NCBI RefSeq assembly: GCF_025244865.1
Contig: NZ_CP104272.1
Span: forward strand, 1,922,001 to 1,986,000
Direction of reading: 5' to 3'
DNA from: Arthrobacter sp. zg-Y1110
GTDB taxonomy: Bacteria; Actinomycetota; Actinomycetes; Actinomycetales; Micrococcaceae
DNA length: 64,000 nt
The position numbers were made by a program, and so were the translations under genes. Numbering within the stretch: position 1 is the first letter of the stretch; each line of letters starts with the position of its first letter. Below are positions 9,395 to 22,122 of this stretch, piece by piece. The notes beneath the pieces are model-generated. The model ran no database searches, was not told the DNA's origin, and worked only from the letters and a program-made list of their open reading frames with translations.

Positions 9395-11118
9395 TAGACT
9401 TTTTCCTTCCGGTCGCCGGGGCCGAATACCTTGGCAGCGGCGGAATCGTCAGTGACGTGCTGCTGCAGTTCGGGGTGGTGCAGGTCCAGCGCCGGACGCT
9501 CCGAACGGATCCGGGGCAGCGAGGTGAAGTTGTGGCGCGGCGGCGGGCAGGAAGTTGCCCACTCGAGCGAGCCACCGAAGCCCCAGGGGTCATCCACTTC
9601 AACCTTCTTGCCGTGGCGCCAGGTGATGTACACGTTCCAGAAGAACGGGATCATCGAGGCACCCAGGACGAAGGAGGCGATGGTGGAGAACTGGTTCATC
9701 GCAGTGAAGTTGTCTTCCACCAGGTAGTCGGCGTAGCGACGCGGCATGCCCAGGACACCCAGCCAGTGCTGGATGAGGAAGGTGCCGTGGAAGCCGATGA
9801 ACAGGAGCCAGAAGTGGATCTTGCCCAGGCGTTCGTTGAGCATCTTGCCGGTCCACTTGGGCCACCAGAAGTAGAAGCCTGCGAACATTGCAAACACCAC
9901 GGTGCCGAAGATGACGTAGTGGAAGTGGGCAACCACGAAGTACGTATCCGAGACGTGGAAGTCCAGCGGCGGGGAGGACAGGATGATGCCGGTCAATCCA
10001 CCGAAGAGGAACGTAATGAGGAAGCCGATGCTCCACAGCATGGGGGTCTCAAAGGTAATGGACCCCCGCCACATGGTGCCGATCCAGTTGAAGAACTTCA
10101 CGCCCGTAGGCACCGCGATCAGCATCGTCATGAAGGCGAAGAACGGCAGCATGACTGCACCGGTCACGTACATGTGGTGCGCCCAGACCGTCACCGACAG
10201 TGCGGCGATGGCGATGGTTGCGTAGACCAGGCCCTTGTAGCCGAAGATCGGCTTGCGGCTGAAGACCGGGAAGATCTCGGACACGATGCCGAAGAACGGC
10301 AGGGCGATGATGTAGACCTCGGGGTGGCCGAAGAACCAGAACAGGTGCTGCCACAGGATGGCGCCGCCGCGTTCCGGATCGAAGATGTGCGCTCCGAAGC
10401 GCCGGTCGGCGCCGAGGGCGAACAGTGCAGCCGCCAGGGGCGGGAACGCCATCAGGACCAGGATGGCCGTGACCAGCGTGTTCCAGGTGAAGATCGGCAT
10501 GCGCCACATGGTCATGCCCGGGGCACGCATGCAGATGATGGTGGTGATGAAGTTGACGGCACCGAGGATGGTACCGAAGCCCGACAGTGCCAGGCCGAAG
10601 ACCCACAGGTCTCCGCCCACGCCCGGAGAGAACGTGGTGCTGGACAGCGGGGTGTAGGCGAACCAGCCGAAGGACGCAGCGCCCTGCGGCGTAATGAAGC
10701 CGGCAACGGCGATGGTGCTGCCGAAGAGGAAGAACCAGAACGCCAGGGCGTTCAGCCGCGGGAAGGCGACATCCGGTGCGCCGATCTGCAGGGGCATGAT
10801 GACATTCGCGAAACCGGAGAACAGCGGGGTGGCGAACATCAGGAGCATCACGGTGCCGTGCATCGTGAACAGCTGGTTGTACTGGTCCTTGGTCTGCAGG
10901 ATCTGCATACCGGGCTCAAACAGCTCCGCGCGGATGACCAGTGCCATCACGCCGGCGAGGCAGAAGAAGATAAACGAGGAAATCAGGTACATGTACCCGA
11001 TCGTCTTGTGGTCAGTGGACGTGATCCAGCTGACAACGATTCGTCCCTTGGAGACGGGTACTACGCGAGGCGCAACCCTGGTGCCGGAATCTTCCGAAGT
11101 GTATTCGAGAGTAGTCAT
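9394..11118 (-). CDS. ctaD: Cytochrome c oxidase subunit I (aa3 type)
   Basis: Catalytic subunit holding heme a and the heme a3-CuB centre. The 574-residue protein has twelve expected membrane helices. Ligands are visible: the heme a histidine in [12 protein letters not shown], the CuB site FFGHPEVYI and AHHMY, and [10 protein letters not shown] for the a3 and second heme a histidines. The PEVY motif carries the cross-linked His-Tyr pair of A-type oxidases. It lies between ctaC (9 bp upstream) and ctaF. Confidence 0.98.
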   Translation of the reverse strand: MTTLEYTSEDSGTRVAPRVVPVSKGRIVVSWITSTDHKTIGYMYLISSFIFFCLAGVMALVIRAELFEPGMQILQTKDQYNQLFTMHGTVMLLMFATPLFSGFANVIMPLQIGAPDVAFPRLNALAFWFFLFGSTIAVAGFITPQGAASFGWFAYTPLSSTTFSPGVGGDLWVFGLALSGFGTILGAVNFITTIICMRAPGMTMWRMPIFTWNTLVTAILVLMAFPPLAAALFALGADRRFGAHIFDPERGGAILWQHLFWFFGHPEVYIIALPFFGIVSEIFPVFSRKPIFGYKGLVYATIAIAALSVTVWAHHMYVTGAVMLPFFAFMTMLIAVPTGVKFFNWIGTMWRGSITFETPMLWSIGFLITFLFGGLTGIILSSPPLDFHVSDTYFVVAHFHYVIFGTVVFAMFAGFYFWWPKWTGKMLNERLGKIHFWLLFIGFHGTFLIQHWLGVLGMPRRYADYLVEDNFTAMNQFSTIASFVLGASMIPFFWNVYITWRHGKKVEVDDPWGFGGSLEWATSCPPPRHNFTSLPRIRSERPALDLHHPELQQHVTDDSAAAKVFGPGDRKEKV

Positions 11119-11126
11119 GACGTCAC

Positions 11127-11984
11127 CTACTTCCTAACTTCGCTAGATTCTGAGTTGTACTGGCGGTCGTAGTCCCCGTCGACCTGCCCGGTGGGCAGTC
11201 CGGCTACGTACTCGTCGTACTCGGCTTCGGTGACAACCTCGACGTTGAAGAGCATTTCGGAGTGGTACTCACCGCAGAGCTCGGCGCACTTACCGTCGAA
11301 GGTGCCGGTCTTACCGGTTTCGAGGGTGATGACGTTGGTGCGGCCGGGGTAGACGTCCATCTTCTGCAGGAACGCAGGCACCCAGAAGGAGTGCTGGACG
11401 TCGCGGGTGTTCAGCTGCAGCTCGATGGTCTTGTCGACGGGGAGCACCAACGTGGGGAACTCATCCTGGTCGACTTCCTGGCCGTCAAGGTTGACCTGAA
11501 CGCCCTGGTAGTACTTGTCTTCGTTGACATAGTTGAAGTCCCAGGACCACTGCTTGGCGCGCACATCAATAATGACCCGGTCCGGGTCATCGCTGGTTGC
11601 ATTGATCGCCTTGATGTCCTGGTTGGTGAAGTAGAACAACACCAGAACCATGAACAGCGGCACGGCCGTGTAGAAAATCTCCAGCGGCAGGTTGTAGCTG
11701 AGCTGGCGCGGGTACCCGGTCTCGTTCTTGCGACGGCGGTAGGCAACCATGCACCACAGGAGCAAAGCCCAGGTGAGGATACCAACAGCCAAGGCAGCGA
11801 TCCACGAGTTGACCCAAAGGTCAATGATCCGGCCGGTGTGGTTAGTGGTGTCGCGGTCCGTCGGCAACCAGCCCGTTTGAGCCTCCGATGAACACCCCGA
11901 TAAAAACAACGCGCCGGCCGACGTTACGGCTGAGATCTTTAAGATCCTGGCGCGTCGGCTGCTGGTTCGGTCCTGCGAACTCAC
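11127..11984 (-). CDS. ctaC: Cytochrome c oxidase subunit II
   Basis: Electron-entry subunit of the aa3 oxidase. 285 residues, made as a lipoprotein: lipobox LSGC with Cys31, then two membrane helices (about residues 58-80 and 100-120) and a cupredoxin domain outside the membrane. The binuclear CuA ligands are in [12 protein letters not shown] near residues 234-245. First gene of the ctaC-ctaD-ctaF operon. The 180 bp upstream hold no gene. Confidence 0.97.
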   Translation of the reverse strand: MSSQDRTSSRRARILKISAVTSAGALFLSGCSSEAQTGWLPTDRDTTNHTGRIIDLWVNSWIAALAVGILTWALLLWCMVAYRRRKNETGYPRQLSYNLPLEIFYTAVPLFMVLVLFYFTNQDIKAINATSDDPDRVIIDVRAKQWSWDFNYVNEDKYYQGVQVNLDGQEVDQDEFPTLVLPVDKTIELQLNTRDVQHSFWVPAFLQKMDVYPGRTNVITLETGKTGTFDGKCAELCGEYHSEMLFNVEVVTEAEYDEYVAGLPTGQVDGDYDRQYNSESSEVRK

Positions 11985-12166
11985 AGACGGCCCTTCCTCT
12001 TGTTGCGTGCAAGTGCTGTCCGTACGGAGACAAAAAAGTTCCCCGTTACGGACATTAGTTTTACTACTACGTGTAGAGCTTACCCGTACGCGCGGCGATC
12101 CAGTGACAGATCACCGCCGCGCCGGGCGTTTAATGCTCCTGTTACGGGCCGCCGCAGCCATGGTTC

Positions 12167-12547
12167 CTAGTGGAAGGAATCTCCACAGGCGCATGAGCCG
12201 CCGGCATTGGGGTTGTCGATGGTGAACCCCTGCTTCGAAATGGTGTCCTCGAAGTCGATCGATGCGCCGGACAGGTAGGGAACGCTCATCTTGTCCACGA
12301 TGACCTCAACGCCGTCGAAGTCACGGACGGCGTCGCCGTCGAGGACACGCTCGTCGAAGTAGAGCTGGTAGATGAGTCCCGAGCAGCCACCGGGCTGGAC
12401 TGCCACACGGAGACGGAGGTCGGTGCGGCCTTCCTGCTCCAGCAGGCTGCGGACCTTCTGTGCGGCTACATCCGACAGCAGTACTTCGTGTACGGGCAGC
12501 TCGGCCTCTGCTGCGGCGGTCTTGTTTTCGCTGGTGGAAACGCTCAT
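12167..12547 (-). CDS. erpA: HesB/IscA-type iron-sulfur cluster insertion protein
   Basis: A-type carrier that delivers Fe-S clusters to apo-proteins. 126 residues with the three conserved cysteines: one in GGCSGLIY and two in the C-terminal GGSCACGDSF. GAGGAAAG precedes the ATG. In actinobacteria this gene often lies near the respiratory cluster, which contains the Rieske Fe-S protein. ErpA and IscA are hard to tell apart by sequence alone. Confidence 0.9.
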   Translation of the reverse strand: MSVSTSENKTAAAEAELPVHEVLLSDVAAQKVRSLLEQEGRTDLRLRVAVQPGGCSGLIYQLYFDERVLDGDAVRDFDGVEVIVDKMSVPYLSGASIDFEDTISKQGFTIDNPNAGGSCACGDSFH

Positions 12548-12654
12548 AGTTTCTCTCTTTCCTCAGCTGGTCTTTCCGCGTGCACACCTTGAATCGCCTG
12601 CCGCGGGCCGGACCAGTGTCTCAATGGTACGTCTGCTGACCCCCAACGATCTAA

Positions 12655-12692
12655 CAAGTGCCGGGCCGAAAGGAATTCCCGCCCGGCACTTG
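12655..12692 (-). terminator. Hairpin terminator after the M20 dipeptidase
   Basis: Perfect 12-bp arms CAAGTGCCGGGC (12655-12666) and GCCCGGCACTTG (12681-12692), 16 bp after the dipeptidase stop. The T-run on the minus strand is weak (TTGTTAG). Confidence 0.7.
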
Positions 12693-12707
12693 CTTTGGTC
12701 CTGTTTC

Positions 12708-14123
12708 CTAGCCTGCAACGGCCCCGAGGCGGGCAAGGAGCAGCGCTTCGGCCAGGATGGCGTTCCGGAAGTCGCCCAGGTCCAGTGATTCGTTGGCGCT
12801 GTGGGCGCGTGAATCCGGATCTTCGACGCCGGTGATCAGGATCTGCGCCTCCGGGAACAATTCCACGAGGTCCGAAATGAACGGGATGGATCCGCCCATG
12901 CCCGATTCCACCGGCTCCACTCCCCACGCCCGTTCGAGGGCCCACAGCGCGGTGCGTGCGGCGCTGGCGCTGGTGTCGGTGGCGAAGGCATTGCCCTGCT
13001 CCCCCGGAGTGAAGGTGACCTTGGCACCGAAGGGAGCGTGGGCCTGGACGTGTGCCTCGACGGCTGCCATGGCTTCCTCCGGGCTCTGCCCGGGGGCCAG
13101 GCGCAGGCTGAACTTCGCGCGGGCCTTCGGCTGGATGGTGTTGGAGGACATCGCCACTGTCGGCACATCTATGCCGATGATCGACAGGGCGGGTTTGGTC
13201 CACAGCCGGGACGCAATGGAGCCCGTTCCGGCCAGCCGGACGCCGTCGAGCAGCGACGAATCGGCACGGAAGTCCGCCTCGGGGTAATCCACTGCGGCGT
13301 CGTCGCCGGACACCAGTCCGGCGATGGCGACGTCGCCGGCGTCGTCATGGAAGGTCGCAATCAACCGGGCCAGCAGGGTGGGCGCGTCCAGTACCGGACC
13401 GCCGAACATCCCGGAGTGCACGGCGTGGTCCAGCACCTGGACCTCGACCGTCCCGTCCACCAGCCCGCGCAGGCTCGTGGTGAGCGCCGGTACGCCTACC
13501 TTCCAGTTGCCCGAATCGGCTACCACAATGACGTCGGCGCGGAGCAGGTCCTGGTAGGTCTCCAGGAAGGTGCGGAAGGTCGGGGATCCGGCTTCTTCCT
13601 CACCTTCGATGAACAGGGTGACGCCGACGCCGGACTCCTCCCCCAGGACGTCTTCCAAGGCACGCAGCGCACCGATATGGGCCATGATGCCGGCCTTGTC
13701 ATCCGCAGCGCCGCGGCCGTAAAGCCGTCCGTTGCGCTCTTCGGCGGTGAAGGGGTCGGACTCCCAGAGGTCCGGGTCCCCGGGCGGCTGGACATCGTGG
13801 TGGGCGTACAGCAGGACGGTGGGTGCGCCGGCCCGGGCGGGACGGCGGGCGACGACGGCGGGGCCGCCGGGGGTGCCGTTGTTGTCCACGCGCAGCACCT
13901 GGACGTCTTCGATGCCGGCCTCGCGGACCAGCTCGGCGACGGCGGCGGCGCTGCGGTTGAGGTGCTCGGGATCAAAAGAGTCCCACGCGATGCCCGGGAT
14001 GCTCACCAGGGATTTGAGCTGCTCGACGGTCCGCGGGAAATCCGCGGCCACGCTGGCACGGAGGGCGTCTTCGTGGACATCCGCGGATGAGGGATTTGCG
14101 TCTGGAGTGGGGTTGGAAGTCAT
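12708..14123 (-). CDS. M20 family dipeptidase
   Basis: Zinc peptidase of the M20 family (carnosinase/DapE-like). 471 residues from ATG 14123. The metal site is in YAHHDVQPPG, GRGAADDKAGIMAH and the glutamate pair in EGEEEAGSPTF; a dimerisation domain lies in the middle. The frame is open back to 14354, but that part runs across the divergent DUF3043 gene. The substrate is likely a dipeptide, and exact specificity cannot be read. Confidence 0.9.
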   Translation of the reverse strand: MTSNPTPDANPSSADVHEDALRASVAADFPRTVEQLKSLVSIPGIAWDSFDPEHLNRSAAAVAELVREAGIEDVQVLRVDNNGTPGGPAVVARRPARAGAPTVLLYAHHDVQPPGDPDLWESDPFTAEERNGRLYGRGAADDKAGIMAHIGALRALEDVLGEESGVGVTLFIEGEEEAGSPTFRTFLETYQDLLRADVIVVADSGNWKVGVPALTTSLRGLVDGTVEVQVLDHAVHSGMFGGPVLDAPTLLARLIATFHDDAGDVAIAGLVSGDDAAVDYPEADFRADSSLLDGVRLAGTGSIASRLWTKPALSIIGIDVPTVAMSSNTIQPKARAKFSLRLAPGQSPEEAMAAVEAHVQAHAPFGAKVTFTPGEQGNAFATDTSASAARTALWALERAWGVEPVESGMGGSIPFISDLVELFPEAQILITGVEDPDSRAHSANESLDLGDFRNAILAEALLLARLGAVAG

Positions 14124-14161
14124 AGCCAAAACCCTACAATCATTCACGGTATCCTTGGGAT

Positions 14162-14755
14162 GTGTTCGGACGAAAGAAAGAAGCGCCCACCGCGCAGGAA
14201 ACTGTGGACCAGGCAGCTGCCGCTGACCAGGCAGCCAACGTACGGGTGGGCAAGGGTGCCCCGACGCCCCGCCGAAAGGACCAGGTAGCCGCCCGCCGGC
14301 GGCCGCTGGTGCCTGATGACCGGAAGGCGGCCAAGGCTGCCAACCGCGAGGCACTCCGGGAGGAGCGGCTGAAGACCCGCCGCGCGCTGGACACCGGCGA
14401 GGAGCGTTACCTTCCCCTTCGGGACAAGGGCCCCAACCGCCGGTTTGTCCGCGACATTGTTGATGCCCGCTGGAACATCGGCGAATTCATCATGATCGCT
14501 GCGCTGGTGTTCGTCCTGTTCAGCTTCATCCAGAACATCGATGTCCAGCTCATTGTGATGGCGGCGTTCTGGGTGCTCATCCTGTTGGTCATTGCGGACA
14601 GCTTCATGCTGCGCCGGCAGATCCGGAAGCGCCTGACGGCCAAGTTCGGCGGGCCCAACCCCGGTGATGTCTGGTACGGGGTTTCCCGGTCCCTGCAGCT
14701 GCGGCGTTTCCGCCTGCCCAAGCCGCAGGTCAGCCGCGGCCAGTACCCCTCCTGA
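14162..14755 (+). CDS. DUF3043 membrane protein
   Basis: 197 residues with a basic, lysine- and arginine-rich N-terminal third, then two membrane helices (about residues 108-126 and 131-148) and a basic tail. The pattern matches the actinobacterial DUF3043 family, of unknown function. The GTG at 14162 has no ribosome site; TATCCT six bases upstream suggests a leaderless start. It diverges from the M20 peptidase with only 38 bp between them. Confidence 0.82.
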   Translation: MFGRKKEAPTAQETVDQAAAADQAANVRVGKGAPTPRRKDQVAARRRPLVPDDRKAAKAANREALREERLKTRRALDTGEERYLPLRDKGPNRRFVRDIVDARWNIGEFIMIAALVFVLFSFIQNIDVQLIVMAAFWVLILLVIADSFMLRRQIRKRLTAKFGGPNPGDVWYGVSRSLQLRRFRLPKPQVSRGQYPS

Positions 14756-14781
14756 GTTTTTCCAGGACAACTTCCGTACGA

Positions 14782-14818
14782 AAATGAAAGGGGCGCCCGC
14801 GGGCGGCCCTTTCATTGC
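14782..14818. terminator. Hairpin between convergent DUF3043 and pyrD genes
   Basis: AATGAAAGGG pairs with CCCTTTCATT, with a GC-rich inner stem (GCCCGC/GCGGGC type) between them. It is flanked by A and T stretches, so it can act on both strands. Confidence 0.85.
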
Positions 14819-14819
14819 T

Positions 14820-15890
14820 TTAACGGCGGGACCGGGCCAGGCCCCGGTTGATCCGTGCCGCCCAGAACGGACCCTCGTACAGGAACGCGGTGTACCCCTG
14901 CACCAGGACAGCGCCGGCGTCGAGGCGCTCCTGCACATCGGCAGCCGTTTCCACTCCCCCGACGGAAATGATGGCCGGGCCGTCCTCCCCCAGTGCGGTG
15001 CGGAGCCGCCGCAGCACCTCGAGGGACCGTTTCTTCAGCGGTGCACCGCTGAGCCCGCCGACGCCGCAGGCAATGACGCGCTCCGGGTCCGTCACCAGGT
15101 TTTCCCGGGTGATCGTGGTGTTAGTGGCGATCACGCCGTCAAGCTTCAGGGCCAGGGCGAGCTCGGCGACGTCGTCAATGTCCGCGTCGCTCAGGTCCGG
15201 GGCGATCTTGACCAGCAGCGGGACGTGCCGTCCTGCGGCCTGGTCTGCGGCGCTGCCCACCTGGGCCAGCAGCGGGCGCAGCGTGGAAATGTCCTGCAGC
15301 AGCCGCAGCCCGGGCGTGTTGGGTGAGCTGACGTTTACGGCGAGGTAGTCCGCGTGCGGGGCGAGGGTCCGGGCACTGGCGAGGTAGTCCTCAACGGCGT
15401 CCGTGAGCTCGACGGTTTTGGTCTTGCCGATATTGACGCCGATGACGGGGCGCGGCGTCCCGAAGGCTTTTGCCAGTGCCGTCCGGGCTTTGTCCAGGCG
15501 GGGCGCCACGGCGGCGGCGCCGTCGTTGTTGAATCCCATCCGGTTGATCACCGCCCGGTCCTCGACCAGGCGGAACAGCCGCGGCTTCGGATTGCCCGGC
15601 TGGGCGGAAGCGGTCACGGTACCCACCTCCACGTGTCCGAAGCCCAGATTGCTGAGGGCAACAATGCCCGAGCCTTCCTTGTCGAATCCCGCAGCCAGGC
15701 CGAACGGGGAGGGAAAGGTCAGGCCCAGTGCCTCGGTCCGCAATACCGGGGCAGGGCGCATCAGGCGTCGGAGCACCGGACCGGCCGGGGTGCGGGCGGC
15801 CGCGCGGATAAGGACAAAACCGATCCGGTGGGCCAGTTCGGGATCCATGCCGGAGAAAACGAGCCGGAAGAAGGTGGGATAGATGCGCAT
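14820..15890 (-). CDS. pyrD: Dihydroorotate dehydrogenase (quinone), class 2
   Basis: Oxidises dihydroorotate to orotate in pyrimidine synthesis and passes electrons to quinone. 356 residues. The N-terminal membrane-associating helix (YPTFFRLVFSGMDPELAHRIGF) marks class 2. FMN and substrate blocks FGLAAGFDKEG, NRMGFNNDG and VNVSSPNTPGLR (with the catalytic serine of class 2) are present. The C-terminal IISVGGVETAADVQERLDAGA binds FMN phosphate. Confidence 0.96.
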   Translation of the reverse strand: MRIYPTFFRLVFSGMDPELAHRIGFVLIRAAARTPAGPVLRRLMRPAPVLRTEALGLTFPSPFGLAAGFDKEGSGIVALSNLGFGHVEVGTVTASAQPGNPKPRLFRLVEDRAVINRMGFNNDGAAAVAPRLDKARTALAKAFGTPRPVIGVNIGKTKTVELTDAVEDYLASARTLAPHADYLAVNVSSPNTPGLRLLQDISTLRPLLAQVGSAADQAAGRHVPLLVKIAPDLSDADIDDVAELALALKLDGVIATNTTITRENLVTDPERVIACGVGGLSGAPLKKRSLEVLRRLRTALGEDGPAIISVGGVETAADVQERLDAGAVLVQGYTAFLYEGPFWAARINRGLARSRR

Positions 15891-15968
15891 ACCTCAAAGA
15901 TTCCAGAACCGGCACCGCGTGCCAAACCCCAACGGCGAACCGGCGTCCGGTCGGCTAATGTCGGTTGC

Positions 15969-16967
15969 ATGCGCCGTGAACACCCCGACTGGAAACCTGA
16001 TGTTCTCGGCGACGGATTCCGCAGCCTGACCCTCGAGCTGGGGGAAGACGACGAAGGCCCGGTGGTTGCCACCCTGGTCTCGCACTGCCCGCCGGTTCCG
16101 CCCGTCCCGGTCGGGGGCAAAGTGGATGCCGTCCTGTACCTGCACGGATGGAGTGATTATTTCTTCCAGGCGGATCTGGCGCGGTTCTGGGCCGCACAGG
16201 GTGCGGCCTTCTATGCCCTTGACCTGCGCAAGTACGGCAGGAGCCTGCGCCCGGGCCAGTCGGAGGGCTATGTAGGCGATCTGGCGGAGTACGACGCCGA
16301 TATCGAGGCGGCGCTCGAAGCAATGGAGGCGGACCTCCAGGACCGCTGCGGCGCCGGCATGCGCATCACGCTGATGGCGCACTCAACCGGCGGGCTGGTC
16401 GCCGCGCTCTGGGCGGACCGATTCCCCGGGCGCCTGCAGGCACTGATCCTGAACAGTCCCTGGCTGGAGCTCAGCGGCAGTTCCATGCTGCGCTTCGCCA
16501 CCAACGGCCTGCTGGAGCCGCTCGCCCGCCGCAGGCCCCGGACCCGGCTGAAAATCCCGGAGTTCGGTTTCTACTTCCGGAGCATCAGTTCGGCAATGGA
16601 CGGAGAGTGGGACGTGGATCCGCTCTGGCGGCCGCCGTTCAGCTTCCCGGTCCGCGCCGGCTGGCTCAGGGCTGTGCTCGCGGGCCACGCTCAGGTTGCC
16701 CGGGGCCTGGACATCCGGGTGCCGGTGCTGCTGCTGGCCTCCGCGGCCTCCACCATCGCGCCCACATGGAATCCGCTGATGCTGCGTACCGACAGCGTGC
16801 TGGACGTGTTCCTGATGGTTCAGCGCGGCGTCCTGCTTGGCCCGGAGATCACCGTGTACCGGTTCGACGGCGCCCTGCACGACACCCTGCTGTCCGCGCT
16901 GCCCGTCCGCACCCGGGTCTACGAGGGAATCCAGCGGTGGTCCAGGGCCTTTATGCTCCCGCGCTAG
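15969..16967 (+). CDS. Alpha/beta hydrolase (lysophospholipase-like)
   Basis: 332 residues from ATG 15969. The nucleophile elbow is AHSTGG (serine near residue 138), the oxyanion strand is [12 protein letters not shown], and a late GALHDTLLS supplies the probable catalytic histidine. The fold resembles monoglyceride or lysophospholipase hydrolases. The substrate is unknown. The open frame extends to 15354, but the extra part is antisense to pyrD. The last 17 bp overlap the end of uppS on the other strand. Confidence 0.85.
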   Translation: MRREHPDWKPDVLGDGFRSLTLELGEDDEGPVVATLVSHCPPVPPVPVGGKVDAVLYLHGWSDYFFQADLARFWAAQGAAFYALDLRKYGRSLRPGQSEGYVGDLAEYDADIEAALEAMEADLQDRCGAGMRITLMAHSTGGLVAALWADRFPGRLQALILNSPWLELSGSSMLRFATNGLLEPLARRRPRTRLKIPEFGFYFRSISSAMDGEWDVDPLWRPPFSFPVRAGWLRAVLAGHAQVARGLDIRVPVLLLASAASTIAPTWNPLMLRTDSVLDVFLMVQRGVLLGPEITVYRFDGALHDTLLSALPVRTRVYEGIQRWSRAFMLPR

Positions 16968-17769
16968 CTCCGGCCTTGTCGACCGCACCGCCGTACCTGC
17001 GGTCCCGGCGGGCGTAAATCTCCACCGCTTCCCAGAGGGTCCGCCGGTCCACGTCCGGCCAGAGCGTATCCATAAAGACCATTTCGGCGTACGCGGACTG
17101 CCAGAGCATGAAGTTGGAGAACCGCTGCTCCCCCGAGGTGCGCAGGAACAGGTCGACGTCGGGCAGGTCCGGTTCGTCCAGGTACTTCTGGATGGTCTTC
17201 TCGGAAATGGACCCCGGCCGCAGCTTGCCTTTCTGGACGTCGGCGGCAATGGCGGCGACGGCGTCGGCGATCTCGGCCCGGCCCCCGTAGTTCACGCACA
17301 TGTTCAAGGTGCACACGGTGTTGTTGCGGGTTTCCTCTTCCGCAATCTCCAGTTCCCGCACCACGCTTTGCCACAGCCGCGGACGGCGCCCCGACCAGCG
17401 GATCCGCACACCCCACTCGCTGAGCTGGTCCCGCTGCCGGCGCAGCACATCCCGGCTGAAGCCCATCAGGAAGCGGACCTCCTCCGGGGACCGCTTCCAG
17501 TTCTCGGTGGAGAACGCGTACACGGAAACGTGGCGGATGCCCATCTCGATGGCGCCGGCCATCACGTCCAGCAGCGCGGCCTCACCGGCGCGGTGTCCCT
17601 CGGTCCGGGGCAGGCCGCGCTGGTTCGCCCAGCGGCCGTTGCCGTCCATCACGATCGCCACATGGGCGGGCACCAGTTCGGCCGGAACCTGCGGCGGAAC
17701 CGCACCGGAGGGGTGCGGAGCAGGCCGGCTCGCGGGTCCCGGTTTGGCGGCGGAAGATTTTGAACGCAA
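16951..17769 (-). CDS. uppS: Isoprenyl transferase (undecaprenyl diphosphate synthase family)
   Basis: Builds the long-chain polyprenyl diphosphate carrier for cell-wall synthesis. The signature [17 protein letters not shown] with the catalytic aspartate, the [10 protein letters not shown] region and the C-terminal [22 protein letters not shown] are all present. Start: TTG 17769 two bases after the recO stop, with GGAG ten bases upstream, giving 272 residues. The first 40 residues are basic, proline-rich and poorly conserved, so a later start is possible. Confidence 0.92.
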   Translation of the reverse strand: MRSKSSAAKPGPASRPAPHPSGAVPPQVPAELVPAHVAIVMDGNGRWANQRGLPRTEGHRAGEAALLDVMAGAIEMGIRHVSVYAFSTENWKRSPEEVRFLMGFSRDVLRRQRDQLSEWGVRIRWSGRRPRLWQSVVRELEIAEEETRNNTVCTLNMCVNYGGRAEIADAVAAIAADVQKGKLRPGSISEKTIQKYLDEPDLPDVDLFLRTSGEQRFSNFMLWQSAYAEMVFMDTLWPDVDRRTLWEAVEIYARRDRRYGGAVDKAGASAGA

Positions 17770-17771
17770 GG

Positions 17772-18521
17772 TCAGACACGCTCCACATGTTGAAGGGACC
17801 GCAGCACCCGTTCCAGGTGCCACTGAAGATATCCGGCCACCAGGCCGGCGGACTCGTGGCGCGGCTGCGGGCCGGATGCGTCGGCAGTGGGCCAGTCGCC
17901 GGTGAGCAGCGCCCCCAGCAGCACCATTGTCTCCGGGGACGGCGACGCCGAGCCGGGCGGCCGGCAGGCGGGACAAACAGCGCCGCCCAGCGGTGCGGAG
18001 AAGGCGGTGTGCGGGCCATCGGCCCCGCAGCGGGCGCAGTCGGTAAAACTCGGTGCCCACCCGGCAGTGGAGAGGGCGCGCAGCAGATAGGAATCCAGGA
18101 TCAGTTCCGGGGCGTGGGAACCGCGGCTGAGGGCCGCAAAGGCACCGATCACCAGCTGGTAGTGGGCCTTGGCGGATTCGCCGTCGATGTCGGTCAGCCG
18201 CTCCGCGGTTTCGGCAATTGCGGCCGCCGCCGTGTAGCGGGCGTAATCTGCTGCGATGCCGTGCCCGTAGGCACCCTTGGTCTGGGCCTGGGTCACAATG
18301 TCCAGGTTCCGGCCGTGCGAGAGCAGCAGCTCGGCGACCATGAAGGGTTCCAGCCGGGCACCGAACTTGCTGGAGGTCCGCCGAACGCCTTTGGCCACGG
18401 CACGCACCTGCCCGTGCTCGCGGGTGAGGAGGACGAGGATGCGGTCCGCTTCGCCCAGCTTGTGGGTGCGCAGGACAACCGCGTCATCCCGATAGGTGCG
18501 GGATGCAAAGGATTTGGCCAC
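17772..18521 (-). CDS. recO: DNA repair protein RecO
   Basis: Loads RecA in the RecFOR gap-repair pathway. An N-terminal OB fold begins [17 protein letters not shown], and a C-terminal helical domain carries a CxxC...CxxC zinc site (CARCGADG and CPACRP). GTG 18521 gives 249 residues; GTG 18548 in the same frame is the alternative. It is upstream of uppS in a near-overlapping pair, a common actinobacterial arrangement. Confidence 0.95.
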   Translation of the reverse strand: MAKSFASRTYRDDAVVLRTHKLGEADRILVLLTREHGQVRAVAKGVRRTSSKFGARLEPFMVAELLLSHGRNLDIVTQAQTKGAYGHGIAADYARYTAAAAIAETAERLTDIDGESAKAHYQLVIGAFAALSRGSHAPELILDSYLLRALSTAGWAPSFTDCARCGADGPHTAFSAPLGGAVCPACRPPGSASPSPETMVLLGALLTGDWPTADASGPQPRHESAGLVAGYLQWHLERVLRSLQHVERV

Positions 18522-18588
18522 GGAACCTATTTTCCCACGCCCGGGCACGCCCGGCGGACCGCTGCCGCCCGGCGTGCCTCCGGGCAGC

Positions 18589-20467
<1,879 letters not shown>

Positions 20468-20508
20468 GTGACCAGACTAACATGCAGCCGATCCCGTTTA
20501 CCGAACGG

Positions 20509-22032
20509 CTAGTTCCCAAACGCCGTCTGGCACGTAACCTGGGCCGCGGTTTGCCCGTCCAGGTCACCCAGATCGCCCAGGTCCCCCATGGTGGAGCCGC
20601 TGGCGAAGTCCGCGCCGATCTGCACCGACACTCCGGTGTAGGCGGCGCTGAGAACCACCTGCACGCCCGGGATGTTCAGTGTCCGGGCCACTTCCTGGGC
20701 CATCTCTTCATATCCGTAGCCGTAGAAGATCTGGGTGGCCGGGCTCTGGGACGCGCCTGCGCCGCCGGCCAGAGCCTGGGTGAACCCCTTGGAGGTGAGG
20801 TACTCGAGGACCGCGGTGTCGCGGCCGGCGGTGCCCGAAGCGTTGACCAGCGTCACCGGAACCGCAGCGGGGTCCACGGCCGGTACGGCAGGTTCCGCTG
20901 TCCCGGGGGTGGCAGGGGTACCCGATTCAGCCGTATCAGTGGCCTCCGGGGACGGGGTTTCATCCGCGGTGATGCCCTGGTCGGAGACCAGAGCGTCGAA
21001 GAGCGGCTGGGCCTTGGCTTCGTCGAGGACCAGCCGGTTGGTGTCGTATTCGTACGGCACAACGGGAGCCGTCACGAAGGCAACGTTCCCGAGGTCTACG
21101 TCTTTGAGGCGGGTTGCCAGTGCGACCAGGTCGGGGATGTTCGCAAGCTCCTCGTCCACGGTGAGGTTCTTCGTGACGGTTTCCGCAATCGAATAGAGCT
21201 TGGGCAGGTTGTTCAGCGTTCCCTCTTCCTTGACCTTCCGCACCATGGAAGCCAGGAAGCTCTGCTGGGCGCGGATGCGGCCTTCGTCGCCGCCGTTGCC
21301 GAACCCGTGCCGGGTCCGGAGGAAGGCAAGGGCCTGCTCGCCCTGGACACTGCTCACACCGGCCGGCAGGTCCAGGCCGGAGAGCGGGTCGTCAACGGGC
21401 TGGTTGACGCAGACCTCCACGCCGCCGAGGGTGTTCGACAGTTCCTTCACCGCATCGAAGTCGGCCATCATGAAGTGGTCGATCGACAGGCCGGTGACCT
21501 CGTTGATGGCAGCAACGGTGCAGCCGGGTCCACCGTTGCCCAGGGCGCCGTTCAGCTGGCCCAGGTCCATGGCGTCATACACCGTGCCGGACGAGGGATC
21601 CTCGCACTCCGGCAGCGGGACCAGGAGATCCCGGGGGAAACTGACCACGGTGACGTTCGAGCGGTCCGCCGTGAGGTTCACCAGCATCATGACGTCGGAG
21701 TTGTTCGAGTCCTGCCCGTCACGCTGGTCGGTACCGAGCACCAGGATCTGCATGGGATCGGTGTTGGCGTCCACCTGCTCCACCTGTGTGTCGTCGGACC
21801 CCAGGTTCAGGGGCTGGGTATCGAAGTTGCCCCTCAGCCTCAGCAGTTGGACGGCGCCGAAGACCACCCCGCCGACCAGGACCAGGGCAAGAGCCGCGGC
21901 GATGCCTTTAAGCAGCGGATGGCCGGCGGCGGCTCCGCTCGAGAGGTGCCTCCCGCCTGGTTCTGCTGAACCCTTACCTGCAGTCGGTTTTCCCAAGGGG
22001 CCGCCGCCCGTTGCGGCACGGCGAGATGACAT
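20509..22032 (-). CDS. LCP family protein (LytR-CpsA-Psr) with LytR_C domain
   Basis: Transfers polymers such as teichoic acid or arabinogalactan-like glycans from lipid carriers to peptidoglycan. 507 residues: basic cytoplasmic N-terminus, one membrane helix (about residues 44-66), the LCP catalytic domain (about residues 90-300; the arginine-rich LAFLRTRHGFGNGGDEGRIRAQQSF is diagnostic) and a C-terminal LytR_C domain after a Pro/Thr/Glu-rich linker. It is upstream of leuA, without apparent functional connection. Confidence 0.93.
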   Translation of the reverse strand: MSSRRAATGGGPLGKPTAGKGSAEPGGRHLSSGAAAGHPLLKGIAAALALVLVGGVVFGAVQLLRLRGNFDTQPLNLGSDDTQVEQVDANTDPMQILVLGTDQRDGQDSNNSDVMMLVNLTADRSNVTVVSFPRDLLVPLPECEDPSSGTVYDAMDLGQLNGALGNGGPGCTVAAINEVTGLSIDHFMMADFDAVKELSNTLGGVEVCVNQPVDDPLSGLDLPAGVSSVQGEQALAFLRTRHGFGNGGDEGRIRAQQSFLASMVRKVKEEGTLNNLPKLYSIAETVTKNLTVDEELANIPDLVALATRLKDVDLGNVAFVTAPVVPYEYDTNRLVLDEAKAQPLFDALVSDQGITADETPSPEATDTAESGTPATPGTAEPAVPAVDPAAVPVTLVNASGTAGRDTAVLEYLTSKGFTQALAGGAGASQSPATQIFYGYGYEEMAQEVARTLNIPGVQVVLSAAYTGVSVQIGADFASGSTMGDLGDLGDLDGQTAAQVTCQTAFGN

Positions 22033-22122
22033 AGCCGGTCCCCTTCATGAATCAATGTGCTCAAACGAATGCTTCAAAGTGTACGGCCAGCTCCTGTGGA
22101 TACGGGAGCCGGCCGCTCCGGA

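Noticed and set aside
9457..11172. 571-codon open frame antisense to ctaD
   Set aside because: Its sequence is Glu/Asp/Gly/His-rich with no fold features and mirrors ctaD codon positions; ctaD is certain.
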